Positions 26,691 to 37,390 of a DNA stretch of 64,000 nucleotides are shown in pieces. The first letter of the stretch is position 1. Every line of letters starts with the position of its first letter. The translations under genes were made by a program, and so were the position numbers. Source of the DNA: Microbacteriaceae bacterium (lineage in GTDB: Bacteria; Actinomycetota; Actinomycetes; Actinomycetales; Microbacteriaceae). The stretch spans positions 124,001-188,000 of the forward strand of contig JAIYCT010000007.1 in the NCBI GenBank assembly GCA_027487865.1, given 5' to 3'. The notes below the pieces were generated by a model. That model did not search any database. It was not told the DNA's origin and saw only the letters and a program-made list of their open reading frames with translations.

Positions 26691-28535
26691 CTACAGCGCG
26701 CCCGGGTCATCCATGACGATCTTGAGCCCTCGTCGCTTGTTGGCTCCGACCAATCGAGCATTGGTCTTCAGAGCAAGTGCTTTGAGGCTAGCTGATACTT
26801 CGGCTCCCTGGCTGTAGCTGAAGCGTATAAGGGCGGATGCGCTCTCCGATAGATTGCTGCGAAGGACAGTCGCTCCCGCCTTGGTAGCTAGTTCTAGAGC
26901 CTGAGAAATAGTGTCCTGAGTTCCCTCCAGAGTTGCTATTCGCGCAGCCGGCGGAAGAGAGAGCGAGTTCACTTCCCGGAAGGCATTAGTTGCCAGGGCT
27001 CGATGTTGACCAAGTGACAGAGCTTGCCCCAAGTCTTGATCGACGCCGGCTATATGTACCCGACCAGTGTCTGAGAGAAGCTCAATAGCCTCCATCCAGT
27101 CTCTAATCGCCGTCTGTTCGGATCTAAGCTGTGGCATCGCCAACCAGACATCTGAATCCAGAATCAAAAGCGCTGCGTAGCCCTGTTGGACTCTCGGAGC
27201 CGAGCCCGGGGTTGCGAGCACAAGGTGCTTGGATTTCTTGATTGCCGTTGGCTTTGTGTCTGATGTGAACTCCGAAATGGTTATTCCCGGAAATGCCTTG
27301 CCGAATTCCGCTGCGGTTCTGGTGCTTCCAGTTCGCCCTCTGCGCAGCTTGTTTGAACCGCATGCTGCGCAGCTGTGGCTAATGCCTTGGCAGACGCGAC
27401 AGCGGTACTCACCCTTTTCATTTTCCCAAACTGGACCCTTGCAGTTGTTGCACACCAAACGCTGGTCGCAGCCGGCGCAATAGACAGTGGCGGAGTTTCC
27501 TTTTCGAGGAATCAATACCAAGACCGGACCGATCTCTAAGGCATCGCGCATCAGTTTGAAGCTGGCCGCATCTAAGCGTTGCGCCGGGAGCGAATAGGAA
27601 ATGCGTGCTGGTGGAAGCTTGATATCCAGGTCCTTCAGGTATCCAATTTCCACAAGGCGTTGAATCTCGAGTGATCGATAGTTCGCGGCGAAGAGCAATT
27701 TCACATCGTCGGTCGCCCTCATTAGTGCTATTTCTCTGGCATGGGTATATGGCGACCCTTGCTCGCGAAGTGAATCATCACCGTCGTCAAAAAGCGCAAT
27801 CAAACCTAAGTCTCTAACTGGTGCATAAATCGCCGAGCGGCTACCTATGACAATTGAACGCTCTTGAAGAAGCGCTCGGTGGAAGTTTGTAAAACGATCG
27901 GACTTCTTTGCTCCTGGCAGCCAAGTTGAAATTAGTTCTTTCCATCCCATGCTGCCAAATAGAGCGGCAAGCTGACTAATTTGATCACGCTCTGGAACTA
28001 TCAGAATCGCTGACTTGCCAGATTGAATTGCCTCGGTAGCAGAGCGAAGGAACAGCCAGCACCAGTCGGGATAGCGCAGTCCCTCATGCGTTAGTGATCT
28101 CGCTGAAGTAAGAACCGTGGACCGCTTTGAAATTGAGGTTATTCCTGGAATCTCTGGTAGCTCGACTACAACCTCAGCAATTGGTTCGCTAACCCGCTTT
28201 GGAATCCTCGGCATGTGTTCGACCACCGCATGCTGCAGAATCTCTCCAAGCGCAACCGCTTGACGATTGGCGACCTGTCTAGCAAGTTTGAAGATCTCTT
28301 CAGTAACAACAGGTTCAAGGTCGACTATCTCAACTAGTTCAGATGTTGCGAATGAGCTCTCTAATGGAAGCGATGCGATGAAACCAGAAGCCATCTTCTT
28401 GGTTCTACCCAGCTGGAATCTGACTCGCTGTCCAACCCGAACACTCTGGGAAAGGTTTTCAGGAACTAGGAAATCGAACTCTCTATCAAGTTGGAGCAGG
28501 TCCGACTCAACAACTACGCGCGCGTAGTTGGCCAT
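26691..28535 (-). CDS. priA: PriA-like primosomal protein N', helicase motifs lost
   Basis: PriA restarts stalled replication forks. The 614 residues keep the N-terminal DNA-binding domain (about 1-100) and the zinc module with CAGC, CNNC, CRVC and CAAC pairs (about residues 348-392). The Walker A lysine loop is missing, and the DEEH-like box has become LFDDGDD. Loss of ATPase motifs is general for actinobacterial PriA, so the protein probably acts as a structural loader and not as a translocase. The ATG follows directly on the metK stop. Confidence 0.93.
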   Translation of the reverse strand: MANYARVVVESDLLQLDREFDFLVPENLSQSVRVGQRVRFQLGRTKKMASGFIASLPLESSFATSELVEIVDLEPVVTEEIFKLARQVANRQAVALGEILQHAVVEHMPRIPKRVSEPIAEVVVELPEIPGITSISKRSTVLTSARSLTHEGLRYPDWCWLFLRSATEAIQSGKSAILIVPERDQISQLAALFGSMGWKELISTWLPGAKKSDRFTNFHRALLQERSIVIGSRSAIYAPVRDLGLIALFDDGDDSLREQGSPYTHAREIALMRATDDVKLLFAANYRSLEIQRLVEIGYLKDLDIKLPPARISYSLPAQRLDAASFKLMRDALEIGPVLVLIPRKGNSATVYCAGCDQRLVCNNCKGPVWENEKGEYRCRVCQGISHSCAACGSNKLRRGRTGSTRTAAEFGKAFPGITISEFTSDTKPTAIKKSKHLVLATPGSAPRVQQGYAALLILDSDVWLAMPQLRSEQTAIRDWMEAIELLSDTGRVHIAGVDQDLGQALSLGQHRALATNAFREVNSLSLPPAARIATLEGTQDTISQALELATKAGATVLRSNLSESASALIRFSYSQGAEVSASLKALALKTNARLVGANKRRGLKIVMDDPGAL

Positions 28536-29723
28536 CTAGCGACCTGCTGCCTCGCGGAGCGCATCGGCACGATCGGTTCGCTCCCAAGTGAAGTCGGGAA
28601 GCTCGCGACCGAAGTGTCCATAGGTGGCAGTCTTTGCATAAATCGCCCGCTTGAGGTCTAGTTCGCGGATTATTGCAGCCGGCCTGAGGTCAAACACGCT
28701 GTGTACGGCTCGTTCAATCGCCTGGGTGTCTACCTTCTCAGTCCCAAATGTTTCAACAAAGACTGCTACCGGTCTAGCAACACCAATGGCATAAGCCACC
28801 TGGATCTCTGCTTTATCCGCAAGTCCCGCGGCAACAATGTTCTTAGCTACCCAGCGCATCGCGTAAGCAGCAGATCGGTCAACCTTGGATGGATCCTTAC
28901 CGCTAAAGGCTCCGCCGCCGTGCCTTGCCATCCCGCCATAGGTGTCAACGATGATCTTGCGACCGGTTAGACCAGCATCTCCCTGCGGTCCACCGATAAC
29001 AAAACGGCCTGAAGGATTTATAAAGAACTTAGTTTCCGAGCTGTCTAGACCTGAATCTCTAAGGATTGGTTGAATGACCTGCTCTAGCACCAGGTTCGCG
29101 AGTGCATCTTGAGAGATGTCCTGGTGGTGCTGTGTGGAAAGAACGACTGTGTCGATAGAGACCGGAGTGTTGCCGTCGTAGTTGACGGAAACCTGAGCCT
29201 TGCCGTCTGGACGAATAAGTCCGTTGTTCAATTCGCGGCGAACGGTGCTCAAGCGCTCCGTGATTCTGTGGGAGAGCAGAATTGGGGTTGGCATTAGGAC
29301 TTTGGTCTCGTTAGTGGCGTAGCCGAACATCATGCCCTGATCGCCAGCACCCAGCTGGCTATCCTCATCCGAGGACCCTGCTCTGGATTCGAGCGCAGTA
29401 TCAACACCGTGGGCAATGTCAGGAGATTGAGCGCCAATCGAGACCGAAACACCGCAGCTATTACCATCAAAACCTATTTGCGATGAGTTGTAGCCGATGT
29501 CCACCAGCTTCTGTCTAACCAACTGGGGAATGTCAACGTATCCGCTTGTGGTCACCTCGCCGGCAACATGCACCAGGCCAGTGGTAACCAAGGTCTCAAC
29601 AGCTACGCGGGCCTCTGGATCCTGCTCTAGCATGGCATCGAGGATGGTGTCGGAGATTTGATCACAGATCTTGTCTGGGTGACCCTCGGTCACGGATTCC
29701 GAGGTAAATGTGCGTAGCGTCAT
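28536..29723 (-). CDS. metK: S-adenosylmethionine synthetase
   Basis: MetK makes SAM from methionine and ATP. The 395 residues contain [13 protein letters not shown] near the N-terminus, the signature [12 protein letters not shown] near residue 126, and the phosphate-site [20 protein letters not shown] 21-base gap to coaBC leaves no room for a SAM riboswitch. ATG start at 29723. Confidence 0.97.
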   Translation of the reverse strand: MTLRTFTSESVTEGHPDKICDQISDTILDAMLEQDPEARVAVETLVTTGLVHVAGEVTTSGYVDIPQLVRQKLVDIGYNSSQIGFDGNSCGVSVSIGAQSPDIAHGVDTALESRAGSSDEDSQLGAGDQGMMFGYATNETKVLMPTPILLSHRITERLSTVRRELNNGLIRPDGKAQVSVNYDGNTPVSIDTVVLSTQHHQDISQDALANLVLEQVIQPILRDSGLDSSETKFFINPSGRFVIGGPQGDAGLTGRKIIVDTYGGMARHGGGAFSGKDPSKVDRSAAYAMRWVAKNIVAAGLADKAEIQVAYAIGVARPVAVFVETFGTEKVDTQAIERAVHSVFDLRPAAIIRELDLKRAIYAKTATYGHFGRELPDFTWERTDRADALREAAGR

Positions 29724-29744
29724 GGCAAAAAGTCTAATCGCTGG

Positions 29745-30887
29745 TTACTTATTTAGCCCAGCGACTAAATCAATAATAGAAGCGCTCACCTGAGCCTTTG
29801 TGCCACGAAGTTCAACGGCGTCATCTTTGGTCACAAATTGAACCACTGTCTCGTGGTTGCCCAGGGCTTCGAATGAGTTTCCGACCACTGCGGTAATCGA
29901 CTTATCCGAGAGTTTGCCACGAGCAATCTCAATCAGTCGCTCGTCAGTTTCCTCAGCCAGTGCAAATGCTATTTGGATGGTCTTCGGGTGGAGTGCTGCG
30001 TAGTTTGCGATCAAGTCCTTGGTTGGGGTCAGTTCTAGGTTTAGTCCTTCAGAACGCTTGAGTTTCCCAAGATGTGGATTCTCAACCCTGAAGTCGGAAA
30101 CAGCTGCCGCCATGATCATCACGTCACAATCCCGATCCATGGCAAGTTCAAGTTCATCCACGCTGCCAACGCGAGTGACTTCGATTCCCTTCGGAAGCGG
30201 TAGATCAATGTTTGCGGCTATCAGGTGGACTGATGCTCCAGCGTCTCGGGCAGCCTTGGCAAGTTCAATCCCCATCCGGCCTGACGATGAGTTTCCGATG
30301 AAGCGGACGGCGTCAATCGGCTCTCTGGTTCCACCGGCGGTGACGATGACGCGCTTGCCTTTTAGGGCTTGATCTTGGAGTGTAAAGGCAATGATGTCTT
30401 CGGTCTCTGGCAGTCTTCCAGGCCCAGAGTCATCTCCAGTCAGGCGTCCGGTTGCCGGTTGCATGACTTTTACTCCCCTGGCCTCAAGCGTTGCAACGTT
30501 TGCTTGAGTGGCTTCGTTCTGCCACATTTCTGTGTGCATCGCAGGGCAAACAATCACAGGAGCCTTTGAAGCCAGAATCGCATTCAGCATCAGGTCGTCA
30601 GCTATACCCGCTGCGAATCTCGCAATAAATGACGCCGTGGCAGGTGCAATAAGAATTAGATCGGCCTGCTGGCCCAGCTCGACGTGTCTTACCTGGGCGA
30701 CATCTTGATACATGTCGGTTTCAATGGAGTGGCCACTTAGCGATTCAAGTGTTGGTTTGCCTATGAACTTCAAGGCATTCTCGGTTGGAACGACAGTGAC
30801 CTCATGGCCTAGTTCGCTCAGGCCTCGAATAAGTCCGGCAGCCTTGTAGGCAGCGATTCCGCCAGTAATGCCAAGCAGAATGCGCAT
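29745..30887 (-). CDS. coaBC: Phosphopantothenoylcysteine decarboxylase / synthetase (bifunctional)
   Basis: CoaBC couples 4'-phosphopantothenate to cysteine with CTP (CoaB) and decarboxylates the product on FMN (CoaC). In the 380 residues CoaC is N-terminal: GITGGIAAYKA, active-site His68 (VRHVELG) and PAMHTEMW, with His where enterobacteria have Asn, as is common in Actinobacteria. The CoaB half starts near residue 180 with VTAGGTREPID and FIGNSSSGRMG. With coaE the window holds the start and end of the phosphopantothenate-to-CoA route. It is 9 bases after rpoZ. Confidence 0.96.
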   Translation of the reverse strand: MRILLGITGGIAAYKAAGLIRGLSELGHEVTVVPTENALKFIGKPTLESLSGHSIETDMYQDVAQVRHVELGQQADLILIAPATASFIARFAAGIADDLMLNAILASKAPVIVCPAMHTEMWQNEATQANVATLEARGVKVMQPATGRLTGDDSGPGRLPETEDIIAFTLQDQALKGKRVIVTAGGTREPIDAVRFIGNSSSGRMGIELAKAARDAGASVHLIAANIDLPLPKGIEVTRVGSVDELELAMDRDCDVMIMAAAVSDFRVENPHLGKLKRSEGLNLELTPTKDLIANYAALHPKTIQIAFALAEETDERLIEIARGKLSDKSITAVVGNSFEALGNHETVVQFVTKDDAVELRGTKAQVSASIIDLVAGLNK

Positions 30888-30896
30888 GTTAGAAAA

Positions 30897-31151
30897 TTAG
30901 TTAGCGGACTTCTTGATGAGCTTGCCCTCGTAGGCCTCGCGAAGCGCGATGCTAAGTGGCTTGTCATCAATTGAAGAGTCAACCAAAGGACCCACGTAGT
31001 TGAACAGGCTTCCCTCGTGCAAAGCGCTGTAGTACTCGTTGATCTGGCGAGCACGCTTGGATGCGAAGATAACTAGCTCGTAGTTTGAGCCAACCTTGGC
31101 CAACAACTCGTCGATTGGTGGGTAAACAATTCCCTCAAGCTTGTCGTTCAT
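30897..31151 (-). CDS. rpoZ: RNA polymerase omega subunit
   Basis: Omega assists assembly of the RNA polymerase core by folding around the beta' C-terminus. The 84 residues show the actinobacterial pattern [21 protein letters not shown] (split here as [10 protein letters not shown] and [14 protein letters not shown]) and the [14 protein letters not shown] helix. The ATG overlaps the gmk stop by 4 bases. Confidence 0.95.
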   Translation of the reverse strand: MNDKLEGIVYPPIDELLAKVGSNYELVIFASKRARQINEYYSALHEGSLFNYVGPLVDSSIDDKPLSIALREAYEGKLIKKSAN

Positions 31152-31708
31152 GATCCTCTTTCAGCTTCGTGAACCAATTCTACGACCTGACGGGCGCAAG
31201 CCTCTAGGTCCAAATTGGTTAGTTGGTAGTCAAACTCCCCCGCAGCTGCAAGTTCCGTGCGGGCTGTTGTAAGTCTAGTTTGTATTTGCTCTTCTGTCTC
31301 GGTTCCTCTTGATCTCAACCTTCTCTCAAGCTCCTCGAAGCTAGGTGGGTTGATGAAGATCATCAATGCAGCTGGCAACTTCTCAGCCACCTGGCGGGCA
31401 CCCTGCAGGTCAATCTCGAGAAGTAAGTGCTTGTTTTGCTCCGCTGCACGGGCCAATTCATTGAGTGGAGTGCCATAAAGGTGATTGCCGTGAACTTGCG
31501 CCCACTCCAGCATTTGGCCGTCTTGGATTTGCTGTTCAAAAACAGCTTTGGAAATGAAGTTGTAGTGAACACCATCGATCTCTCCGGCCCTAGGGTCGCG
31601 AGTGGTAGAGGAGACCGAGAGCATGAAGTCCGGTTCGTTCTCGAGTATCCATTTCACGATGGAGCCTTTGCCTACACCCGCGGGACCTGCCAATACGACC
31701 AGGGTCAT
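31148..31708 (-). CDS. gmk: Guanylate kinase (no N-terminal IHF domain)
   Basis: Gmk phosphorylates GMP to GDP. The 186 residues hold a P-loop GPAGVGKG at 8-15, the GMP-binding [16 protein letters not shown] and the lid region RLRSRGTE. The ATG overlaps the pyrF stop as ATGA, fixing the start. Many Actinobacteria have an mIHF gene between pyrF and gmk, and in Microbacteriaceae, as I recall them, an IHF-like domain is fused to the Gmk N-terminus. Neither is present: the protein starts at the first beta-strand of the kinase. Confidence 0.96.
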   Translation of the reverse strand: MTLVVLAGPAGVGKGSIVKWILENEPDFMLSVSSTTRDPRAGEIDGVHYNFISKAVFEQQIQDGQMLEWAQVHGNHLYGTPLNELARAAEQNKHLLLEIDLQGARQVAEKLPAALMIFINPPSFEELERRLRSRGTETEEQIQTRLTTARTELAAAGEFDYQLTNLDLEACARQVVELVHEAERGS

Positions 31709-32511
31709 AGTTTTGCTTTCGCTTTGTCGATCAGTTGACCAATCTGCTCCGGCCCATTCTTAGTTAGCTCGCGCGCCATTGCTGCAACGACCCGCGGCGC
31801 GGATGCTCCGAAGATCGATTTCAGATCTTCTAGCTTTGCGCCTTGAGCGCCAAAACCTGGAGCCAGAATTGGGATCTCGATGTCTTGCTCAGTTAGAAAC
31901 TCAATCCCGAAGTCCTTCAGGTTTTGAGTGGCTCCAATGACCACACCCATCTCCCCCTGACCAATCTCTTTGGCGGAATCAATAACTGTCCGTGAAACTG
32001 TGCGGTCGCCGATTAATGCCTGTTGCAGCTGTGCTGCCTCAGGATTGGAGGTAGCGGCAAGGATAAACAACCCGCCCTGGACATCCTGGGCATAGTTCAA
32101 AGTCTCGCGAAGCGATTCCGGGCCCAGGTAGCCGCTGACTGTAAGAGCATCTGATCGAAGTGGGGAATCGTCACCAAACCAAGCTGAGGCATAACCGAGC
32201 ATTGTGGAACCGATGTCGCCTCGCTTGGCATCCGCTATCACAATGAGTCCGGCATCCTTAGCCTCTCGAATAATCTCCTCGAGGGTTTGGTAGCCAAGTG
32301 ATCCGAATCTCTCGAAGAAGCCAACCTGCGGCTTGACGATGCCCAAACGCCCTTGCGCACTATCGATAATCCTTAGGCCGTACTCTCGCGCTCCTGCGGC
32401 TGTATCGGGGAGCTCCCAGTTATCCAGCTCGCTCTCCGATGGGTCAATGCCAATACAAATCGGAGAATGATTCGCCATTGCCTCGGCGAGCCGGAGAGAA
32501 AACTTAGCCAC
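31705..32511 (-). CDS. pyrF: Orotidine 5'-phosphate decarboxylase (type 2)
   Basis: PyrF decarboxylates OMP to UMP, the last step of the pathway. The 268 residues belong to the long subfamily typical of Actinobacteria; the catalytic Lys and Asp lie in [12 protein letters not shown] and the N-terminal Asp in CIGIDPSE. The GTG start at 32511 overlaps the carB end by 8 bases. pyrD and pyrE are not in the window. Confidence 0.96.
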   Translation of the reverse strand: MAKFSLRLAEAMANHSPICIGIDPSESELDNWELPDTAAGAREYGLRIIDSAQGRLGIVKPQVGFFERFGSLGYQTLEEIIREAKDAGLIVIADAKRGDIGSTMLGYASAWFGDDSPLRSDALTVSGYLGPESLRETLNYAQDVQGGLFILAATSNPEAAQLQQALIGDRTVSRTVIDSAKEIGQGEMGVVIGATQNLKDFGIEFLTEQDIEIPILAPGFGAQGAKLEDLKSIFGASAPRVVAAMARELTKNGPEQIGQLIDKAKAKL

Positions 32512-35500
32512 TGATCATCGCCTTTCGCTCACGCGCATATTCTTGCAGTGGCTTGACCTTGAATTTACCTTCGCGGATAACTTCGAATGATCCGATAGCG
32601 GCGCTTAGCTGTGCCGCGGTGGTGAAGATTGGCTTATCAGCGGCGGTAGTTGCGGCTCTGATTTCGTAACCATCGATGCGAGCATCGGCACCACTCGGGG
32701 TATTCACCACGACATCAACTTCACCAGCAGTGATCATGTCAACGATCGATCGCTGACCACCCGTAGCCTTGGAGTGCTTGATTACAGCCTCAGCGACAAT
32801 GCCGTGCCTTCCGAGCATCTTCGCGGTTCCCTCTGTGGCCAAGATTCGGTATCCCAGCTGAGAGAGCCTTCTAACAGGCAGCAGCAGCTGTGGCTTGTCT
32901 CGGTCTGCAACCGATACAAACACAGTTCCACTCTTCGGTAGCGCAGAACCAGCTCCGGCCTGGCTTTTCGCAAACGCAGTTGGGAAGTCCACGTCGATCC
33001 CCATTACCTCACCGGTTGAGCGCATTTCTGGCCCTAATAGTGAATCAACGAAGCGACCATCCCTGGTTGCAAAGCGCTTGAATGGCAACACCGCTTCCTT
33101 GACTGAAATCGGAGTTCCAGCGGGCAGGTGTTTTCCATCCTGGGCAGGTAGGTGACCCTCGGCGACCAATTTCTTGATGCTCCACCCGGCCATAACCAAG
33201 GAGGCAGCCTTCGCCAGAGTGATGCCTAAGGCTTTAGAAACAAATGGCACGGTTCGGGATGCGCGTGGATTAGCTTCGAGCACATACAGCACGTCTGATG
33301 CCAGAGCGAACTGGACATTGATGAGCCCTCTCACCTGGAGACCCCTCGCGATCTCCTCGGTTGCCTTGGCTACTCGGTCGATCTGGGTTTCGCTCAAGGT
33401 AATCGGTGGCAGCGTGCAGCTTGAGTCTCCGGAGTGGATGCCCGCCTCTTCGATGTGCTCCATAACACCGCCGACAAACAACTGCTCGCCATCGAAGATT
33501 GCATCTATGTCGATCTCAATCGCGTCATCTAGGAACCGGTCAACCAATAGTGGGTGCTCGGAATCAACTAGGGCGTGGTTTGCGATTCGATCAAAGTAAC
33601 CATTGAGGGTCTTTTCGTCGTAGACAATCTCCATGCCACGGCCACCAAGAACAAAGGAAGGACGGACAAGTACCGGGTATCCAATGCGGTTAGCGACAGC
33701 CACTGCCTCTTCCAAGTTGGTGGCCATCCCATTGGCTGGCGAGCGTAGTCCGGCAGCATCAAGAATCTGCTGGAACTGGCCGCGCTCCTCAGCCTGATCG
33801 ATGGACTCGGGAGTTGTTCCAAGGATCGGAATGCCATAGGACTTTAGATCTTTGGCAAGGCCCAAAGCAGTCTGTCCGCCAAGCTGAACCATGACGCCAA
33901 GCAGTTCTCCGGATTGCGACTCGGCATGAATGACCTCCAGGACATCCTCGAGAGTGAGCGGCTCAAAGTAGAGCCGATCTGAGGTGTCGTAGTCGGTCGA
34001 TACAGTTTCGGGGTTGCAGTTGATCATGATGGTCTCATAACCAGCGTCGCGAAGGGCGAAGGCTGCGTGCACGCAGCTGTAGTCAAACTCAACGCCCTGA
34101 CCAATGCGGTTTGGACCACTACCGATGATCACTATCTTCTGGCGATCGGATGGGATCACCTCAGTCATCTGCTCATAAGAGCTGTAGTGGTAAGGGGTAA
34201 GGGCAGGGAACTCCCCCGCACAGGTGTCAACGGTCTTGAATACTGGCCTTAGTTCCAGACTGTAACGAAGCTCGCGCACATCCTGCTCGGTTAGTCCTCT
34301 AATCTGGCCAATCTGAATGTCAGAGAATCCATGCTGCTTCGCACGCTTAAGTGCATCTCGATCTAGTGACTCGAGATCTTTGAGCCAGGTCGCGATTTCG
34401 TTAATCAGAACGATCTGGTCGATAAACCAAGGGTCAATCTTGGTGGCCTCATACGCTTGCTCTGGAGTTACTCCAAGACGCAGGGCCTGCTGCAGCTGAA
34501 CCACTCGCTCATCGGTAGGGGTCTTGATTTTCTCGAGTAGCTCGGCTGCCGTAAGAGCTTGTGGACCCCAGTGGAATGAGCTGCCGCGCTTTTCAAGTGA
34601 CCTAAGAGCCTTCTGCAGTGCTTGAGTGAAAGTTCTACCGATTGCCATCGCTTCACCAACACTCTTCATCGTGGTGGTGAGGGTTGGGTCAGCCGCTGGG
34701 AACTTCTCAAAGGCGAAGCGGGGTGCCTTCACCACGATGTAGTCCAGGGTTGGTTCGAATGAAGCCGGAGTCACACCCGTGATGTCATTAGGAATCTCAT
34801 CCAAGGTGTAGCCAATTGCCAGCTTTGCTGCGATCTTCGCAATCGGAAAGCCAGTGGCCTTTGATGCCAGTGCTGAGGATCTTGATACACGGGGGTTCAT
34901 CTCAATAACGATGATTCGCCCATCCACCGGGTCAACTGCAAACTGAATGTTACAACCACCGGTGTCCACACCAACCGCACGGATAATGTCGATAGAGATG
35001 TCACGAAGCTTCTGATACTCGCGGTCAGTCAATGTCATCGCAGGGGCAACGGTGATCGAGTCGCCGGTATGAACACCGACCGGGTCAAAGTTTTCGATGG
35101 AACAAACCACCACGGTGTTGTCGTGTCTGTCGCGCATCAGCTCGAGCTCATACTCTTTCCAGCCAAGAATGGATTCTTCTAGGAGGACTTCTGTGGTTGG
35201 AGATGCCTGTAGTCCAGCCCCCGCGATGCGTCTGAGGTCAGTCTCGTTGTATGCAAAACCAGAACCCAGACCACCCATTGTGAAACTTGGGCGAACAACT
35301 ACCGGATAGCCAAGTTGGTTTGCACCTGCGATCACCTCATCGATGGTGTGGGCAATAACGCTCTTTGCAACATCGGCTCCGGCATCCAGCACCAACTGTT
35401 TAAAGATCTGTCGGTCTTCGCCAGCGTTGATGGCAGCAACATTTGCACCAATAAGTTCAACTCCGTACTTCTCGAGCGACCCACGGGCATGGAGTGCCAT

Positions 35501-35797
35501 CGCTGCGTTGAGCGCGGTCTGCCCCCCAAGGGTTGGCAAGATTGCGTCAGGCTTCTCCTTCTCAATGATTGCCTCGATAACCTCTGGGGTGATCGGCTCA
35601 ATGTAGGTTGCGTCTGCAAAGTCTGGGTCGGTCATAATTGTGGCGGGGTTTGAGTTGATCAGAATTACCCTGATCCCCTCCTCCTGCAGCACTCGACAGG
35701 CTTGAGTTCCCGAGTAGTCAAACTCGCAGGCTTGACCGATGACGATAGGTCCTGAACCGATTACCAATACGGATTTAATGTCGCTGCGTTTTGGCAT
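32504..35797 (-). CDS. carB: Carbamoyl-phosphate synthase large subunit
   Basis: CarB makes carbamoyl phosphate from bicarbonate, two ATP and ammonia tunnelled from CarA. The 1097 residues are the usual tandem: two ATP-grasp halves ([20 protein letters not shown] at the N-terminus and [18 protein letters not shown] near residue 565), the oligomerisation region between, and a C-terminal MGS-like regulatory domain (about 950-1097) with TEGTAKML. The ATG overlaps the carA stop as TAATG. Confidence 0.97.
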   Translation of the reverse strand: MPKRSDIKSVLVIGSGPIVIGQACEFDYSGTQACRVLQEEGIRVILINSNPATIMTDPDFADATYIEPITPEVIEAIIEKEKPDAILPTLGGQTALNAAMALHARGSLEKYGVELIGANVAAINAGEDRQIFKQLVLDAGADVAKSVIAHTIDEVIAGANQLGYPVVVRPSFTMGGLGSGFAYNETDLRRIAGAGLQASPTTEVLLEESILGWKEYELELMRDRHDNTVVVCSIENFDPVGVHTGDSITVAPAMTLTDREYQKLRDISIDIIRAVGVDTGGCNIQFAVDPVDGRIIVIEMNPRVSRSSALASKATGFPIAKIAAKLAIGYTLDEIPNDITGVTPASFEPTLDYIVVKAPRFAFEKFPAADPTLTTTMKSVGEAMAIGRTFTQALQKALRSLEKRGSSFHWGPQALTAAELLEKIKTPTDERVVQLQQALRLGVTPEQAYEATKIDPWFIDQIVLINEIATWLKDLESLDRDALKRAKQHGFSDIQIGQIRGLTEQDVRELRYSLELRPVFKTVDTCAGEFPALTPYHYSSYEQMTEVIPSDRQKIVIIGSGPNRIGQGVEFDYSCVHAAFALRDAGYETIMINCNPETVSTDYDTSDRLYFEPLTLEDVLEVIHAESQSGELLGVMVQLGGQTALGLAKDLKSYGIPILGTTPESIDQAEERGQFQQILDAAGLRSPANGMATNLEEAVAVANRIGYPVLVRPSFVLGGRGMEIVYDEKTLNGYFDRIANHALVDSEHPLLVDRFLDDAIEIDIDAIFDGEQLFVGGVMEHIEEAGIHSGDSSCTLPPITLSETQIDRVAKATEEIARGLQVRGLINVQFALASDVLYVLEANPRASRTVPFVSKALGITLAKAASLVMAGWSIKKLVAEGHLPAQDGKHLPAGTPISVKEAVLPFKRFATRDGRFVDSLLGPEMRSTGEVMGIDVDFPTAFAKSQAGAGSALPKSGTVFVSVADRDKPQLLLPVRRLSQLGYRILATEGTAKMLGRHGIVAEAVIKHSKATGGQRSIVDMITAGEVDVVVNTPSGADARIDGYEIRAATTAADKPIFTTAAQLSAAIGSFEVIREGKFKVKPLQEYARERKAMISG

Positions 35798-36912
35798 TAG
35801 CGATGCTCCTCAATCATGCGAACAAACTTGTCGAAGAGGTAGTGGCTGTCGTGTGGACCAGCAGCTGCCTCCGGGTGGTACTGAACTGAGAACGCAGGAA
35901 TGTCAACACACTCAAGACCCTCAACGACCTGGTCGTTCAGTCCGCGGTGGCTGACGCGGACCATTCCAAAGCCCTGGGGCGACTCTTGCTCATCGCCTTC
36001 AACGCGAACAGCAAAGCCGTGGTTGTGAGCAGTTACCTCTACTCGGCCAGTTTCAGCGTGCATTACTGGCTGGTTGATGCCACGGTGTCCGAAAGCGAGT
36101 TTGTAGGTTTCGAAACCAAGAGCTCTACCAAGTAGCTGATTTCCAAAACAGATTCCGAAGAACGGAACACCGCGTTTGAGGACCTCTCTAAGCATCTCAA
36201 CCTGGGAGCCGCTGGCCTGAGGGTCGCCAGGTCCGTTTGAGAAGAACACCGCATTTGGGTTGCCTGCCAAAATCTCATCGGCCGAGGAACTTGCTGGGTG
36301 CACCTCAACTTCAAGTCCTCGCTCTGCAAGGTGTTCGATGGTCGAGCGCTTGATTCCAAGATCTAAAATTGCAACCTTGCCGATGCGGTTACCTACCGCA
36401 GGAACCGAGTAGATTTCCTTGGTTGTCACCTGGTTGCTAAAGCTTGCGCCCTTCATCTCAGGTGCGGCGGTTACCCTTGCAAGCATCTCGGCTTCGCTAG
36501 CAACCTTTTCTGCGGAGAAGATCCCTGCTCGCATCGCTCCTGAGTCGCGAATCTGCAAAGTGATAGCTCTGGTATCGACATTGCTGATTCCAACGATGTT
36601 CTGTTCGATTAAGTCCTGGACCAAATCGCGCTCAGCGCGGAAGTTGCTGGACATTCTGGATGGTTCGCGAACCACGTAACCTGCGACCCAGATCTGGCTT
36701 GATTCCTCATCGCGCTGGTTGGTTCCGACTATGCCTATGTGCGGTGCGGTCTGAAGCACAATCTGACCGGCATAGGAAGGGTCGGTAATCGTCTCTTGGT
36801 AACCGGTCATGCCTGTGGCAAAAACCAGCTCCCCAAGAGTCTGTCCCTTAGCGCCGTAGCTCTCCCCCTCGAAGACCAGTCCGTTTTCAAGAACCAGGTA
36901 AGCCTTATCCAA
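35797..36912 (-). CDS. carA: Carbamoyl-phosphate synthase small subunit
   Basis: CarA is the glutaminase that supplies ammonia to CarB. The class I amidotransferase triad is visible: Cys in [11 protein letters not shown], then His and Glu in [11 protein letters not shown]; the N-terminal domain reads [16 protein letters not shown] prefer the TTG at 36912 (371 residues), which has GGAG 6 bases upstream; another TTG four codons earlier (36924) lacks a binding site. Either start overlaps the membrane-protein gene upstream. Confidence 0.95.
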   Translation of the reverse strand: MDKAYLVLENGLVFEGESYGAKGQTLGELVFATGMTGYQETITDPSYAGQIVLQTAPHIGIVGTNQRDEESSQIWVAGYVVREPSRMSSNFRAERDLVQDLIEQNIVGISNVDTRAITLQIRDSGAMRAGIFSAEKVASEAEMLARVTAAPEMKGASFSNQVTTKEIYSVPAVGNRIGKVAILDLGIKRSTIEHLAERGLEVEVHPASSSADEILAGNPNAVFFSNGPGDPQASGSQVEMLREVLKRGVPFFGICFGNQLLGRALGFETYKLAFGHRGINQPVMHAETGRVEVTAHNHGFAVRVEGDEQESPQGFGMVRVSHRGLNDQVVEGLECVDIPAFSVQYHPEAAAGPHDSHYLFDKFVRMIEEHR

Positions 36913-37390
36913 TTTGCGCTCCAATCAATTGCAAAACCTTTTCTTCAAAATCTTTACGTTCTTGGGGTCTGGTGAATCTAAAGTGTGTGATGACCTTTGT
37001 GTCACCCAATGACCAGTGAATGGCGGTCAGTCCAGACTTCTCAACGGCCTTGTCGATAGTCGCTGTGGCGGCCTCAACAATGTGAAGGTCCTTGCGTGGA
37101 ATCAAAAAGCTGTCCTCACCGGTTCGCACAACAGACACTCCTGACAAATCGACTGCAAGCTTGGCGTTGCCGCGCATGCCTAAGCCATGGGCCCATATGC
37201 GATCGAGGCGGGCTTGCTCAAAGACTGTAGATACGTACAGGGCAGAGTATTCACCCTGCGAAGTAGCCGGTGAAGGTGCCGAGATGGATTTTTCCTGGAC
37301 CTGACGCTTCTTTTTGGTGCTTAGCCAAACACCAACCGCTATCAATACAACCAGTGAGATAGCTAGAAATCCGATCAGCTCGCGAGTCAT
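36905..37390 (-). CDS. Membrane-anchored PH-like protein of the pyr operon
   Basis: The 161-residue protein has one N-terminal membrane helix (about 5-24), a basic stop (KKKR), a Ser/Pro-rich linker and a soluble beta-rich domain from about residue 50. It corresponds by position and shape to the conserved actinobacterial gene between pyrC and carA (Rv1382-like), often labelled as a PH-like or export-type protein. Its function is not known. The ATG overlaps the pyrC stop as ATGA, and its end overlaps carA, so it is tightly locked into the pyrimidine operon. Confidence 0.82.
   Translation of the reverse strand: MTRELIGFLAISLVVLIAVGVWLSTKKKRQVQEKSISAPSPATSQGEYSALYVSTVFEQARLDRIWAHGLGMRGNAKLAVDLSGVSVVRTGEDSFLIPRKDLHIVEAATATIDKAVEKSGLTAIHWSLGDTKVITHFRFTRPQERKDFEEKVLQLIGAQIG

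Noticed and set aside
26186-26716. 176-codon plus-strand frame opposite fmt
   Set aside because: Ser/Pro/Arg-rich complement of fmt with no motif; fmt itself is intact.
29724-29744. SAM riboswitch before metK
   Set aside because: Only 21 bases separate metK from coaBC, too short for any known SAM riboswitch.
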